From: Methanoregula sp. UBA471
GTDB taxonomy: Archaea > Halobacteriota > Methanomicrobia > Methanomicrobiales > Methanospirillaceae
DNA length: 18,680 nucleotides
Assembly (NCBI GenBank): GCA_002495065.1
Contig: DADT01000069.1
Coordinates: 1 to 18,680 of the forward strand
Reading direction: 5' to 3'
Numbering within the stretch: position 1 is the first letter of the stretch; every line of letters starts with the position of its first letter. Position numbers and translations under genes: made by a program. Below are positions 1-6,930 of this stretch, piece by piece. Below the pieces are notes generated by a model. It saw nothing but the letters and a program-made list of their open reading frames with translations. It was not told the DNA's origin and did no database searches.

Positions 1-348
1 CTTCTGTTTTAGCGGCATTCAGCTCTGCGTCATACCCGGACAGATACCGAGCTATCCATGAGTCCTGTTCTGACTTGCACCCGCAGGGATTCGCCGTTTC
101 ACCGATTCCTGTCTGTTAGCGCTCAGCGGGCCTCACGCGTAGCGTGTGATCTTGACGGTGAAACCGTCTCAACCGCTTCATGACTGAAAACAGGCCGTGT
201 CGTTTCTGTGCCATTGCCGTGACTCTCGCCACCCGTACTTGTGTACGGCTGCGTACCCGGTTGGTGGGGGGACTTTCCTCAGCAGCCAGAATGGCCACCG
301 TCGGCCGCTCTCTCCCTCTCCTGTACGTATGGGATTTTTCGGGAGATA
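1..348 (-). ncRNA. rnpB: RNase P RNA (archaeal type A), 3' end cut by window edge
   Basis: Catalytic RNA of ribonuclease P, which removes 5' leaders from pre-tRNAs. On the minus strand the universally conserved GAGGAAAGTCC (CR I) is at 280-270, the archaeal GGTGAAACGGCGAATCC block (CR II) at 103-87 with GTGCAAGTCA following at 80-71, and the CR V start ACAGAAG at 7-1. The remaining bases of CR V and the 3' strand of P1 lie beyond position 1, so the gene is partial. The order and spacing of these blocks fit the roughly 330-370 nt archaeal RNA. The 5' end near 348 is estimated from the TATA-like box about 26 nt upstream. Open frames across this span are incidental. Identity is secure; exact ends are not. 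Confidence 0.93.
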
Positions 349-366
349 AGCACAACGGTACAGACA

Positions 367-380
367 GATTTTTTTTAAGG
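367..380 (-). promoter_or_regulatory. TATA-like promoter element of rnpB
   Basis: On the minus strand CCTTAAAAAAAATC occupies 380-367. Its centre is about 26 nt upstream of the expected RNase P RNA 5' end near 348, the usual archaeal TATA spacing. The transcription start is inferred, not seen. Confidence 0.55.
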
Positions 381-683
381 GTCTGTTCAATGAGATGCAG
401 GAACTGTTATTAAACCTGATCCTCACGTCCGTTCAAAATCGACCAACCGGAATCGTAGCATAGATCAGGAGCTGTCGGTTCGGCGTAAAAATGTGGTAAT
501 GAAATGAATATCCGCGTTCTGTTGGTAGCTCTCATGGTGAGAGTACTAACGTTTACATTGTCACAAAAATGTATAGTCAATCGAGGAAGGTCCTCCCAAG
601 GTTGATCTTCGGAACAAAAAATCCTTCATCGGATCTTCCGGTTCTCATTTTATAGAGTTTAATCTCAGTTCAGAGCCCAACCA
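381..683. other. Gene-free intergenic stretch with consecutive hairpins
   Basis: No credible coding frame here. It holds several stem-loops. CCTGATC (415-421) pairs with GATCAGG (463-469). GTTGGTA-g-CTCTCA (521-534) pairs with TGAGAG-TACTAAC (538-550) around a TGG loop, giving about 13 pairs with one bulged G. TACATT (554-559) pairs with AATGTA (568-573). GAGGA (583-587) pairs with TCCTC (591-595). A weak TATA-like GTAAAAATG lies near 485-493. Whether this is a transcribed structured RNA or just spacer between divergent genes cannot be decided from the sequence. Confidence 0.5.
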
Positions 684-695
684 GGTAATATTACC
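684..695. promoter_or_regulatory. Perfect 12-bp palindrome, candidate operator of the AMMECR1 gene
   Basis: GGTAATATTACC is a perfect palindrome, extended by CA on the left and (c)TG on the right. It ends 15 bp before the TATA-like TTAAATAA at 711-718, a position where archaeal regulators often bind. No matching regulator is known to me. Confidence 0.4.
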
Positions 696-710
696 CTGTT
701 CGATAGATTG

Positions 711-718
711 TTAAATAA
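711..718 (+). promoter_or_regulatory. TATA-like box upstream of the AMMECR1 gene
   Basis: TTAAATAA lies about 47 bp before the start codon. The expected transcription start is near 738-742, just before the ribosome binding site AAGGAG at 745-750, giving a short leader. Confidence 0.45.
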
Positions 719-761
719 AGGGCACTAAAGACAGTCTCAAAGGTAAGGAGAGATCTCTATT

Positions 762-1322
762 ATGCTGCTCACCACGGATGAAGGCAGGATGGCATTACGG
801 CTGGCACGCGGTGCGATTGAATATGCCATTGGCAAAAAACCTAAACCCGCATTGGCCCTCACTCCGGTCTTCAATCATAAACGCGGAGTTTTTGTAACCC
901 TCACGAAGTCAGGCCAGCTCCGGGGGTGTATCGGTTTTCCTTACCCCGTGATGCCGCTGGGAGATGCAATCGAGGATGCAGCGGTCGCAGCTGCAACCGG
1001 AGATCCCCGTTTCCCCCCGGTTCGCAAGGATGAACTTTCCTCCATCGACCTTGAGGTCACGATCCTGACGGTGCCGACCCCGCTTGATGTTGAGGCATGT
1101 AAACGTCCGGATAAGATTGAAGTGGGAAAGCATGGCCTCATCATCAGGGCACGGGGAACAAGCGGTCTTCTGCTCCCCCAGGTCGCAACTGAATACTGCT
1201 GGGACAGCCCGACCTTCCTCGACCATACTTGCGTCAAAGCCGGGCTCCCTGAGCAGAGCTGGAGGAACCAGAACGTCGAAGTGCTTACCTTTGAAGGGCA
1301 GATCTTCACTGAACGGGAATGA
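762..1322 (+). CDS. AMMECR1 domain protein
   Basis: A 186-residue member of the AMMECR1 family (TIGR00296), found in archaea, some bacteria and eukaryotes. The molecular function is not established. The diagnostic motif LRGCIG is at residues 53-58; it is followed by AAATGDPRFPPV (77-88) and GLLLPQVA (135-142), all in the expected order, and the length is normal for stand-alone archaeal members. The ATG at 762 has AAGGAG 11 nt upstream, and no better start is visible. It is the first gene of a plus-strand group and is separated from tgtA by 54 bp that contain a separate TATA box, so co-transcription with tgtA is possible but not required. Family assignment is firm; no reaction can be named. 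Confidence 0.92.
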   Translation: MLLTTDEGRMALRLARGAIEYAIGKKPKPALALTPVFNHKRGVFVTLTKSGQLRGCIGFPYPVMPLGDAIEDAAVAAATGDPRFPPVRKDELSSIDLEVTILTVPTPLDVEACKRPDKIEVGKHGLIIRARGTSGLLLPQVATEYCWDSPTFLDHTCVKAGLPEQSWRNQNVEVLTFEGQIFTERE

Positions 1323-1349
1323 TGGCAACCGTTTAACTCCAGTACAGCA

Positions 1350-1358
1350 TATATAAAT
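1350..1358 (+). promoter_or_regulatory. TATA box placing tgtA transcription start at or near its ATG
   Basis: TATATAAAT is centred about 23 nt before the tgtA start codon. That is close to the usual archaeal TATA-to-start distance, so the mRNA probably begins at or just before the ATG (leaderless or nearly so). Only a weak GGTGA (1369-1373), 3 nt from the ATG, could serve as a ribosome binding site. Confidence 0.6.
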
Positions 1359-1376
1359 GGACAATAACGGTGATGC

Positions 1377-2831
1377 ATGGGAATTGCTTTCGAGAGCCTG
1401 TATAGTGATATCGCCGGGCGCACCGGTAGGCTGACAGTCGGGAAAAGGACGATAAAAACCCCGGCGCTTCTCCCTGTCATCAACCCCCATCTCCAGCTCG
1501 TGACCCCAAAAGAGATGCGGTCGATGGGAGTCGAGGCGCTGATCACCAATGCCTACATCTTTTCCCAGAGCCGGGAATACCGGCAGCGTGCCCTCGATGA
1601 AGGCCTGCATAAAGTTCTGGATTTTAACGGTGTGATCATGACCGATTCGGGATCATTCCAGCTCTCGGTGTATGGGCAGGTCTCGGTTACCAATACAGAA
1701 ACCCTCTCCTTCCAGCGTGATATCGGGAGCGACATATGGGTGCCCCTGGATATCCCGACTTCTCCGGGCGCTGATCGCGGGACTGCAGAACGGGAACTTG
1801 CGATAACCATGCACCGTCTGGCTGAAGCAAAGGAGATTTTTGGAAAGGATGCACCGGTTGCAGGCCCGGTGCAGGGCGGCATTTTTACCGATCTCCGTGC
1901 ACAGGCCGCCCTCGGGGTGACTGATCTGAATTTCACCTTCTGCCCGATTGGTGCGGTTGTTCCCCTGATGGAATCGTACCGCTACCGGGACCTGGTGAGC
2001 GTTGTGATGGCGGCAAAACAGGGGCTTACACCCTCAGCCTGCGTTCACCTGTTCGGTGCCGGTCACCCGTCCATGTTTGCACTCGCAACTGCGATGGGCT
2101 GCGATCTTTTTGATTCTGCGGCATATGCACTCTCTGCAAAGGAAGGGAGGTACCTGACCACTCACGGGAGTTTTAAAATTGACGAACTCGCAGAACTGCC
2201 GTGTGCGTGCAATGTCTGCCGTACCCATACCGCTGAAGAGCTGAACAATGATCCCGGACGGGAACGTCTGCTTGCACTCCACAACCTGTATGTAACGGTG
2301 GCCGAGATCTCCCGGATTCGCCAGGCAATTTTTGACGGGACACTCTGGGAACTGGTCGATGAAAGGTGCCGGGGCCACCCGCAGCTCCTGGCCGGTTACC
2401 GTGCACTGCTGGGCTGCGCAGAGTCTCTGGAAAAATCCGACCGTGTCTCAAAACGCCGGTTCTTCTACCGGGGAAGCGAGAGTTGCTTCCGGACGGAAAT
2501 TGTGCGTTACCAGCAGATGCTTTCCCGCCTGCAGCTCGGGAACTCGGTCCTTATAGCGTTCGATGGCGGGATACGGGACGAGTTTGACGATACGCTCTTT
2601 TTCAAACCTCCCTTCGGCCCGTACCCAAAAGAACTCAAGGAAACGTTTCCTGTCGGCCAGAGCGAAATCCCGGAATGGGACGATGCCATGGTAAGCACAG
2701 GCTGCAGGGGAATCAGGTGTCTGATGGAGAGTCACCCGAAGAGCAGGTTTGTAGTTTCCTGCAAACCCTGCTGGGAAGCCATCGTCCGCCGGGAACTGGG
2801 AGCGATCGAGGTGCGTAATGACGAAATTTGA
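1377..2831 (+). CDS. tgtA: tRNA-guanine(15) transglycosylase (archaeosine biosynthesis)
   Basis: Exchanges guanine-15 in the tRNA D-loop for preQ0, the first tRNA-bound step to archaeosine. The (beta/alpha)8 catalytic domain occupies roughly residues 1-340. It carries DSGSFQ (90-95; Asp90 corresponds to the base-recognition/proton-accepting Asp), QGGIF (166-170), HLFGAGHP (224-231) and LFDSAAY (244-250; Asp246 at the nucleophile position). The zinc site is Cys276, Cys278, Cys281 and probably His302. The C-terminal part ends with a CxxC (462-465). At 484 residues it lacks the terminal PUA domain of full-length archaeal TGTs such as the 582-residue Pyrococcus enzyme; a PUA-like domain lies instead at the end of the next gene. 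The downstream arcS start overlaps its end by 14 bp. An ATG at 1373 is out of frame. Confidence 0.95.
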   Translation: MGIAFESLYSDIAGRTGRLTVGKRTIKTPALLPVINPHLQLVTPKEMRSMGVEALITNAYIFSQSREYRQRALDEGLHKVLDFNGVIMTDSGSFQLSVYGQVSVTNTETLSFQRDIGSDIWVPLDIPTSPGADRGTAERELAITMHRLAEAKEIFGKDAPVAGPVQGGIFTDLRAQAALGVTDLNFTFCPIGAVVPLMESYRYRDLVSVVMAAKQGLTPSACVHLFGAGHPSMFALATAMGCDLFDSAAYALSAKEGRYLTTHGSFKIDELAELPCACNVCRTHTAEELNNDPGRERLLALHNLYVTVAEISRIRQAIFDGTLWELVDERCRGHPQLLAGYRALLGCAESLEKSDRVSKRRFFYRGSESCFRTEIVRYQQMLSRLQLGNSVLIAFDGGIRDEFDDTLFFKPPFGPYPKELKETFPVGQSEIPEWDDAMVSTGCRGIRCLMESHPKSRFVVSCKPCWEAIVRRELGAIEVRNDEI

Positions 2832-4449
2832 TATCAGGAAACGGGACGGGCTCGGACGCACCGGTGTCTTCTGGATAGATGACATTTCGATAAAACTGCC
2901 AATGGCTCTCGAAGTTGAATCACTCTTCCCGGATCTCGGGATTCTGAACGAGTCAAACCTGCCTCTTTGTGCTCCTCCGGCTCTCGTAAAACAATACCCG
3001 CCCCCCGATAATGGACAACTGAAATCCATCCATCCCGCGCTCGGCAATCCCGCACAGAGCGGAGACTGCGTGATGGCCGCAAACTGGCATACAGCGTTCC
3101 TGAATCCCCGGAACTATGTCGACTGGCTTATCGGGATGAAGGAGAAAACACCGGTCGATACTGCGTGGTATGCACCGGCATCTGCCCTGCCCTCGAATGT
3201 TCATATCCTGTGTTATTCTGGATTCGACCTCTTTGATTTCCGGGCTGTCGATCTCAAGACTGCCCAAAACCGGTTCTGTACACCCGAAGGTGACTTTCCT
3301 GCTGAAGTGATCAAGAGAGGGACCTGTTCGTGTGACGGATGCCGGCAGAATGACCTGATGGTGCATAACCGGCAGGCGCTCCTCAGGGAGATTGCCCTGG
3401 TCACCCTGTTCATTGAAGGATCACAACTGCGGGATCTGGTCGAATCCCGGTGCAGGCTCGATGCATCCCAGGTGGCAGTCCTGCGACATCTTGACAACCG
3501 GTATGCATTCATGGAACGGAGCATGCCCGTCGCACGCAGCGGTATCATGCGGGCAAACTCCGGAGAATCCCTGCGTCGGGCCGAGGTGCGGAGGTTTGCA
3601 GAACGGGTGGTCACCCGGTATATTCCACCGCACACAGATGTGGCAGTTCTCCTGCCATGTTCAGCGAAAAAACCCTATTCCCTTTCCCAGAGTCACCGCA
3701 GGTTCCAGCAGGCCATCGCGGGCCGGGCTCACGAACTTATCGTCACCTCCCCGCTTGGGCTTGTGCCGCGGGAACTCGAGTGCGTCTACCCGGCAGGTCA
3801 CTACGATGTACCTGTCACCGGCTACTGGGATGCCGAGGAATGCGAGGTCATAGCCGGCAGTCTGGCCAGCTACTTCAGTCGCCACGCGTACCGCAGGGTC
3901 ATTGCGCACCTCGAAGGCGGGGCGCTCAGGGTCGCCCAAATGGCTGCCGACAGGTGCGGGATCACCCTGGAGTATTCATGCCAGGACCATCCCACTCACG
4001 ATACCTCGCTCAACGCTCTCGATTCCGCTCTTACCGGAGAACGGAGGTTGAAGGACGACCGCCTTCATGGGATGGTATCCTTCCAGTTCAATTTCGATCT
4101 TGATACAAAAGGGATTGCACCCCGTGGCCACTTTCCGGAACTGTTTTACAGTAAGAAAAACGTGCAGCTGTTCTCCATTGATACCGGAACCGGCCTGCTC
4201 CGGCCGACATTTGACGGCTGGAGCCTGATCAGGGAGGGCTACCGGGTGCATATTGATGATTTCATTCCTGAAGGGGATGTACTTGTCCCCGGTGTAGTTT
4301 CGGCAGATCCCGGTATCCGCGAAGGGGATGAAGTGCTCGTTATCGGAGCACGTGCTCAGGCTACAGGAAGGGCAGCACTTCCGGGAGATGAAATGCTGCG
4401 CTCGGGACGCGGAGTGGCAGTACGGGTGCGTAAGATAAAGAAATTATAA
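2818..4449 (+). CDS. arcS: Archaeosine synthase ArcS (TgtA2)
   Basis: Acts after TgtA on preQ0-15 in tRNA. ArcS is reported to attach lysine to the nitrile, after which a radical-SAM partner (RaSEA) completes archaeosine; no such partner gene is seen in this window. The hallmark PCSAKKPYS is at residues 280-288, followed by SxSH (290-293). The N-terminal half resembles a degenerate TGT fold and keeps CSCDGC with His183 (Cys170, 172, 175), a likely zinc site. The C-terminal ~75 residues (about 468-543) form a PUA-like RNA-binding domain with VLVPGVVSADPGIREGDEV near 488-506. The length, 543, is typical. GAGGTG at 2808-2813 precedes the ATG by 4 nt. The overlap with tgtA implies coupled translation. 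Confidence 0.94.
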   Translation: MTKFDIRKRDGLGRTGVFWIDDISIKLPMALEVESLFPDLGILNESNLPLCAPPALVKQYPPPDNGQLKSIHPALGNPAQSGDCVMAANWHTAFLNPRNYVDWLIGMKEKTPVDTAWYAPASALPSNVHILCYSGFDLFDFRAVDLKTAQNRFCTPEGDFPAEVIKRGTCSCDGCRQNDLMVHNRQALLREIALVTLFIEGSQLRDLVESRCRLDASQVAVLRHLDNRYAFMERSMPVARSGIMRANSGESLRRAEVRRFAERVVTRYIPPHTDVAVLLPCSAKKPYSLSQSHRRFQQAIAGRAHELIVTSPLGLVPRELECVYPAGHYDVPVTGYWDAEECEVIAGSLASYFSRHAYRRVIAHLEGGALRVAQMAADRCGITLEYSCQDHPTHDTSLNALDSALTGERRLKDDRLHGMVSFQFNFDLDTKGIAPRGHFPELFYSKKNVQLFSIDTGTGLLRPTFDGWSLIREGYRVHIDDFIPEGDVLVPGVVSADPGIREGDEVLVIGARAQATGRAALPGDEMLRSGRGVAVRVRKIKKL

Positions 4450-4471
4450 ACCGTTTCTGGTTCTCATGTGG

Positions 4472-4480
4472 TTTTTTCTT
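4472..4480 (+). terminator. T-rich terminator after arcS
   Basis: TTTTTTCTT starts 22 bp after the arcS stop codon. Archaeal RNA polymerase terminates on such U-tracts without needing a hairpin. Confidence 0.5.
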
Positions 4481-4696
4481 TCCGGATGCATGGTGAATGA
4501 AAATTTCCGGATAAAATGCCGGACACGTATCCCAGAAAAACCAGACCGCTGGTGACAGGAATCCCATCAATCAGGCAGTACCGTGCCGGCAACAAAATCG
4601 TCCAGCTCCTGATTGTGGTCTGAGTACTTTCGAATTTCAGGACCAGGTGCGAACTTTTTCTTCGTAACTTTTTTCAGAAAATCATAAAAATTTAAG

Positions 4697-4740
4697 AGGA
4701 TCACCCGCCTCAGGGCCTCTTCGAGGCACGGCGGGTCGGG
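4697..4740 (+). repeat. Dispersed repeat hairpin A, lone copy (A1)
   Basis: ACCCGCC (4703-4709) pairs with GGCGGGT (4730-4736), and inside it GCCTC (4715-4719) pairs with GAGGC (4723-4727) across a TTC loop. It matches the copy at 15661-15694 in 28 of 34 positions. One inner pair differs by a compensatory change (T-A here, C-G there). No part B follows in this copy. A 75-residue frame on the minus strand (4567-4794) runs through the hairpin and is unlikely to be a gene. Confidence 0.8.
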
Positions 4741-5343
4741 AAGTTTTTTAGAGTTTATCGAAAATTTACCATTTGTTGAATGGCGGGGTTGCACCTGACC
4801 GTCTTCGTGGAAATGTGCGTTAAAAAAGGTCAGGGAACCGGTTATTTTTATCCGGGACCCCCTGTTTTTCTATCATTGTGTCGAAAGTTGGTAGGATTCC
4901 CGCCGCCCGCCCGATTTCATTGTTGAGATACATTTTTTTCTGGCCCGCGATAACCATCAGGTTAATCGCGGATGATATACGGTTATCTGATGATTTTTAT
5001 AAGCATTTGCAGTATAGATTTGCCATGCAAATTTTTAATATCCGATAATCAAAACAAAAAAAGATGTACGTTCATACCGTTTTATTTCAATCGGTCATTG
5101 ATACGTCCTTTCCGTCCTAAAAAAATGGATAATCTCTCTCTTTTTTAACGAGAATATCTATCTGACTGACTCCTCATGTGTAGACGCGGGGTTCCTGCCG
5201 GTTGTCTGGCAATAAGGGTAACTCACCGTCCATCCACGATGATGAGATCTGAGTGATGGTGACTGAATCCGGCCGGTGAAGATAATCGAAGGTTTCTGCT
5301 GACTACCGTGCAGCAGTTTACCTACTTCAACGGTTCAGACGCG
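4741..5343. other. Gene-free intergenic stretch with stem-loops
   Basis: No credible gene. Visible structures: CCTGACC (4794-4800) with GGTCAGG (4828-4834). CGCGAT-AACC (4946-4955) with GGTT-a-ATCGCG (4960-4970), a tight 10-pair stem with an ATCA loop. ATTTGC-CAT-GCAAAT (5018-5032), followed directly by a T-run. CTGCTG (5296-5301) with CAGCAG (5311-5316). The middle part (about 4980-5160) is A+T-rich. The stretch could hold the upstream control region of the transhydrogenase operon or a small RNA. Confidence 0.45.
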
Positions 5344-5354
5344 TAAAATAAAAA
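5344..5354 (+). promoter_or_regulatory. Possible TATA box of the transhydrogenase operon
   Basis: TAAAATAAAAA predicts a start near 5375 and a leader of about 100 nt. A second candidate, CTATAT at 5451-5456, would place the start at the ATG itself. That would conflict with the good ribosome binding site at 5466-5472, so the first is preferred. Confidence 0.3.
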
Positions 5355-5478
5355 GGATACCGGCAAAATTACTAGGATACACATCGAATAGTATTCATGG
5401 AGTGACAGGGTTGTTTTTAATGGAGATGAATATACACCGGCTGGGAAAGACTATATCCCGACCACGGAAGGTCCGGCT

Positions 5479-6621
5479 ATGACAGTCGTTGTTGCCGTCC
5501 CGAAGGAGCAGGTGCCTGATGAACTGCGCGTGGCAACTGTACCTGAGGTTGTAAAGAAATTAACACAGTCAGGCTTCGAAGTCCGGATAGAGCATGACGC
5601 AGGGACTGGTGCATACTACCCTGATGATCTCTTCACCGCTGCGGGAGCGAAGATCGCGTTCAACCGGGCCGACCTTTTTACCGGTGCCCGGATTGTTTTG
5701 CATGTCCAGCCCCCGACTGTCGCCGAGATCGATCAACTCACTGAGGGCACGATTGTTATCGGGTTCATGAACCCGGCGCGCAACCTTGATGTTGTCAAAC
5801 GGATGCGGGAGCGGAACATCACCGCGTTTGCTCTGGAGCTGGTCCCACGGATTACCCGGGCCCAGAGTATGGATGCGCTCAGTTCCCAGGCAACGGCAGG
5901 TGGCTATAGCGCAGCCATCCTTGGCGCCGCGAATTGCCCGAAGTTCCTCCCGATGCTGACAACGGCTGCGGGCACAATTCGCCCGGCAACGGTGCTTATC
6001 CTGGGTGCAGGTGTCGCCGGCCTGATGGCAATTGCAACGGCAAAGAGGCTCGGGGCCGTTGTCGAAGCCTACGATGTCCGACGCGCCGCCGGAGAACAGG
6101 TCCGCAGCCTTGGTGCCAGGTTCCTTGAGCTCGAGATAAATGCCGAAGGTCAGGGGGGTTATGCCCGTGAACTCACACCCGAGGAAAAGGTGAAGGAACA
6201 ACAGATGGTCTCAACTGCGGTCGCGAAGGCCGATATTGTCATCACGACTGCTGCCATCCCCGGCAGAAAGGCCCCAATCCTCATTACCAGGGAGACGGTT
6301 GCACAGATGCGGCCCGGTGCCGTCATCATCGATATGGCTGCTGAATCGGGAGGCAACTGCGAACTGACGCAGGCAGGCAGGAACATACAGGATCACGGGA
6401 TCCTGATCATCGGACCACAGAATCTCCCCTCCAAAGTACCGTTTCACTCGAGTCAGATGTACGCAAAGAACCTCCAGTCGTTCCTTGCGCTCCTTGTCAT
6501 AAAAGACGGGGCAATTGTCACCGAATTCACCGACGAGATACTGGTCGCGAGCCTCCTGGTTCACGCCGGGGAGGTGCGTCATCAGCCCACACGCGATCTC
6601 ATGAATGGAGGAAAATCATGA
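5479..6621 (+). CDS. pntAA: NAD(P) transhydrogenase alpha subunit, NAD(H)-binding part
   Basis: Soluble domain I of the membrane transhydrogenase (NADH + NADP+ to NAD+ + NADPH, coupled to ion movement). The 380 residues comprise an alanine dehydrogenase/PNT N-terminal domain (about 4-140) and an NAD-binding domain (about 145-370). The dI signature RAQSMDALSSQA is at 127-138, including Arg127, Gln129 and Asp132, and the Rossmann loop GAGVAG at 176-181. The length matches the separate PntAA subunit of three-gene systems such as Rhodospirillum rubrum rather than the fused ~510-residue E. coli PntA. GGAAGGT lies 6 nt before the ATG. The stop overlaps the next start (ATGA). It heads a tight three-gene operon. 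Confidence 0.93.
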   Translation: MTVVVAVPKEQVPDELRVATVPEVVKKLTQSGFEVRIEHDAGTGAYYPDDLFTAAGAKIAFNRADLFTGARIVLHVQPPTVAEIDQLTEGTIVIGFMNPARNLDVVKRMRERNITAFALELVPRITRAQSMDALSSQATAGGYSAAILGAANCPKFLPMLTTAAGTIRPATVLILGAGVAGLMAIATAKRLGAVVEAYDVRRAAGEQVRSLGARFLELEINAEGQGGYARELTPEEKVKEQQMVSTAVAKADIVITTAAIPGRKAPILITRETVAQMRPGAVIIDMAAESGGNCELTQAGRNIQDHGILIIGPQNLPSKVPFHSSQMYAKNLQSFLALLVIKDGAIVTEFTDEILVASLLVHAGEVRHQPTRDLMNGGKS

Positions 6622-6929
6622 CCGATGTGACCATACTCTGGACAGCAGTCTACATCGCGATGCTCGCTGCTTTCACCGGGTACGTCGTCATCAGCCGGGT
6701 CCCGGCCATTCTCCACACGCCGTTGATGAGCGGTTCGAATTTTATCCACGGTATCGTCCTTGTCGGCGCGATGGTCGCTCTCGGCCTTGCGACAACACCC
6801 CTCGAACAGGGTATCGGTTTTGTTGCAGTTATTCTCGGCGCGGCGAACGTGACCGGCGGTTACATTGTCACGGAGAGGATTCTCCAGATGTTCGACCGCA
6901 GCGGGAAGAAGCCCGGAAAGGAGGTGTAA
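6618..6929 (+). CDS. pntAB: NAD(P) transhydrogenase alpha subunit, membrane part
   Basis: A 103-residue integral membrane subunit, the membrane part of PntA as a separate gene. Three hydrophobic helices are visible at about residues 6-25, 42-60 and 64-83. The family motif LHTPLMSGSNFIHGI is at about 32-46, in which the segment after LMS usually reads close to xTNAISG. It ends in a short basic tail. It starts within ATGA, overlapping pntAA by 4 bp, with GGAGGA at 6607-6612 5 nt upstream. Together with the beta subunit it forms the proton channel. Size and motif both fit the separate PntAB type. Confidence 0.9.
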   Translation: MTDVTILWTAVYIAMLAAFTGYVVISRVPAILHTPLMSGSNFIHGIVLVGAMVALGLATTPLEQGIGFVAVILGAANVTGGYIVTERILQMFDRSGKKPGKEV

Positions 6930-6930
6930 G

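Noticed and set aside
116..426. Open frames of 77-82 codons at the left end
   Set aside because: They lie on the RNase P RNA gene; the conserved RNA blocks fully explain the sequence.
415..469. tRNA suggested by a 7-bp closing stem
   Set aside because: Only 55 nt long, with no D-arm, anticodon arm or GTTCRANNC T-loop.
909..1610. Long minus-strand frames opposite the AMMECR1 gene and tgtA
   Set aside because: They are antisense to two clear protein families and carry no family motif.
4567..4794. 75-codon minus-strand frame
   Set aside because: It runs through repeat hairpin A1, has no ribosome site I can see and no recognisable domain.
5237..5272. C/D-box guide RNA (GATGATGA, CTGA, GTGATGG, CTGA)
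   Set aside because: Only about two bases separate the first C-like and D-like boxes, too few for a guide segment of 10-12 nt.
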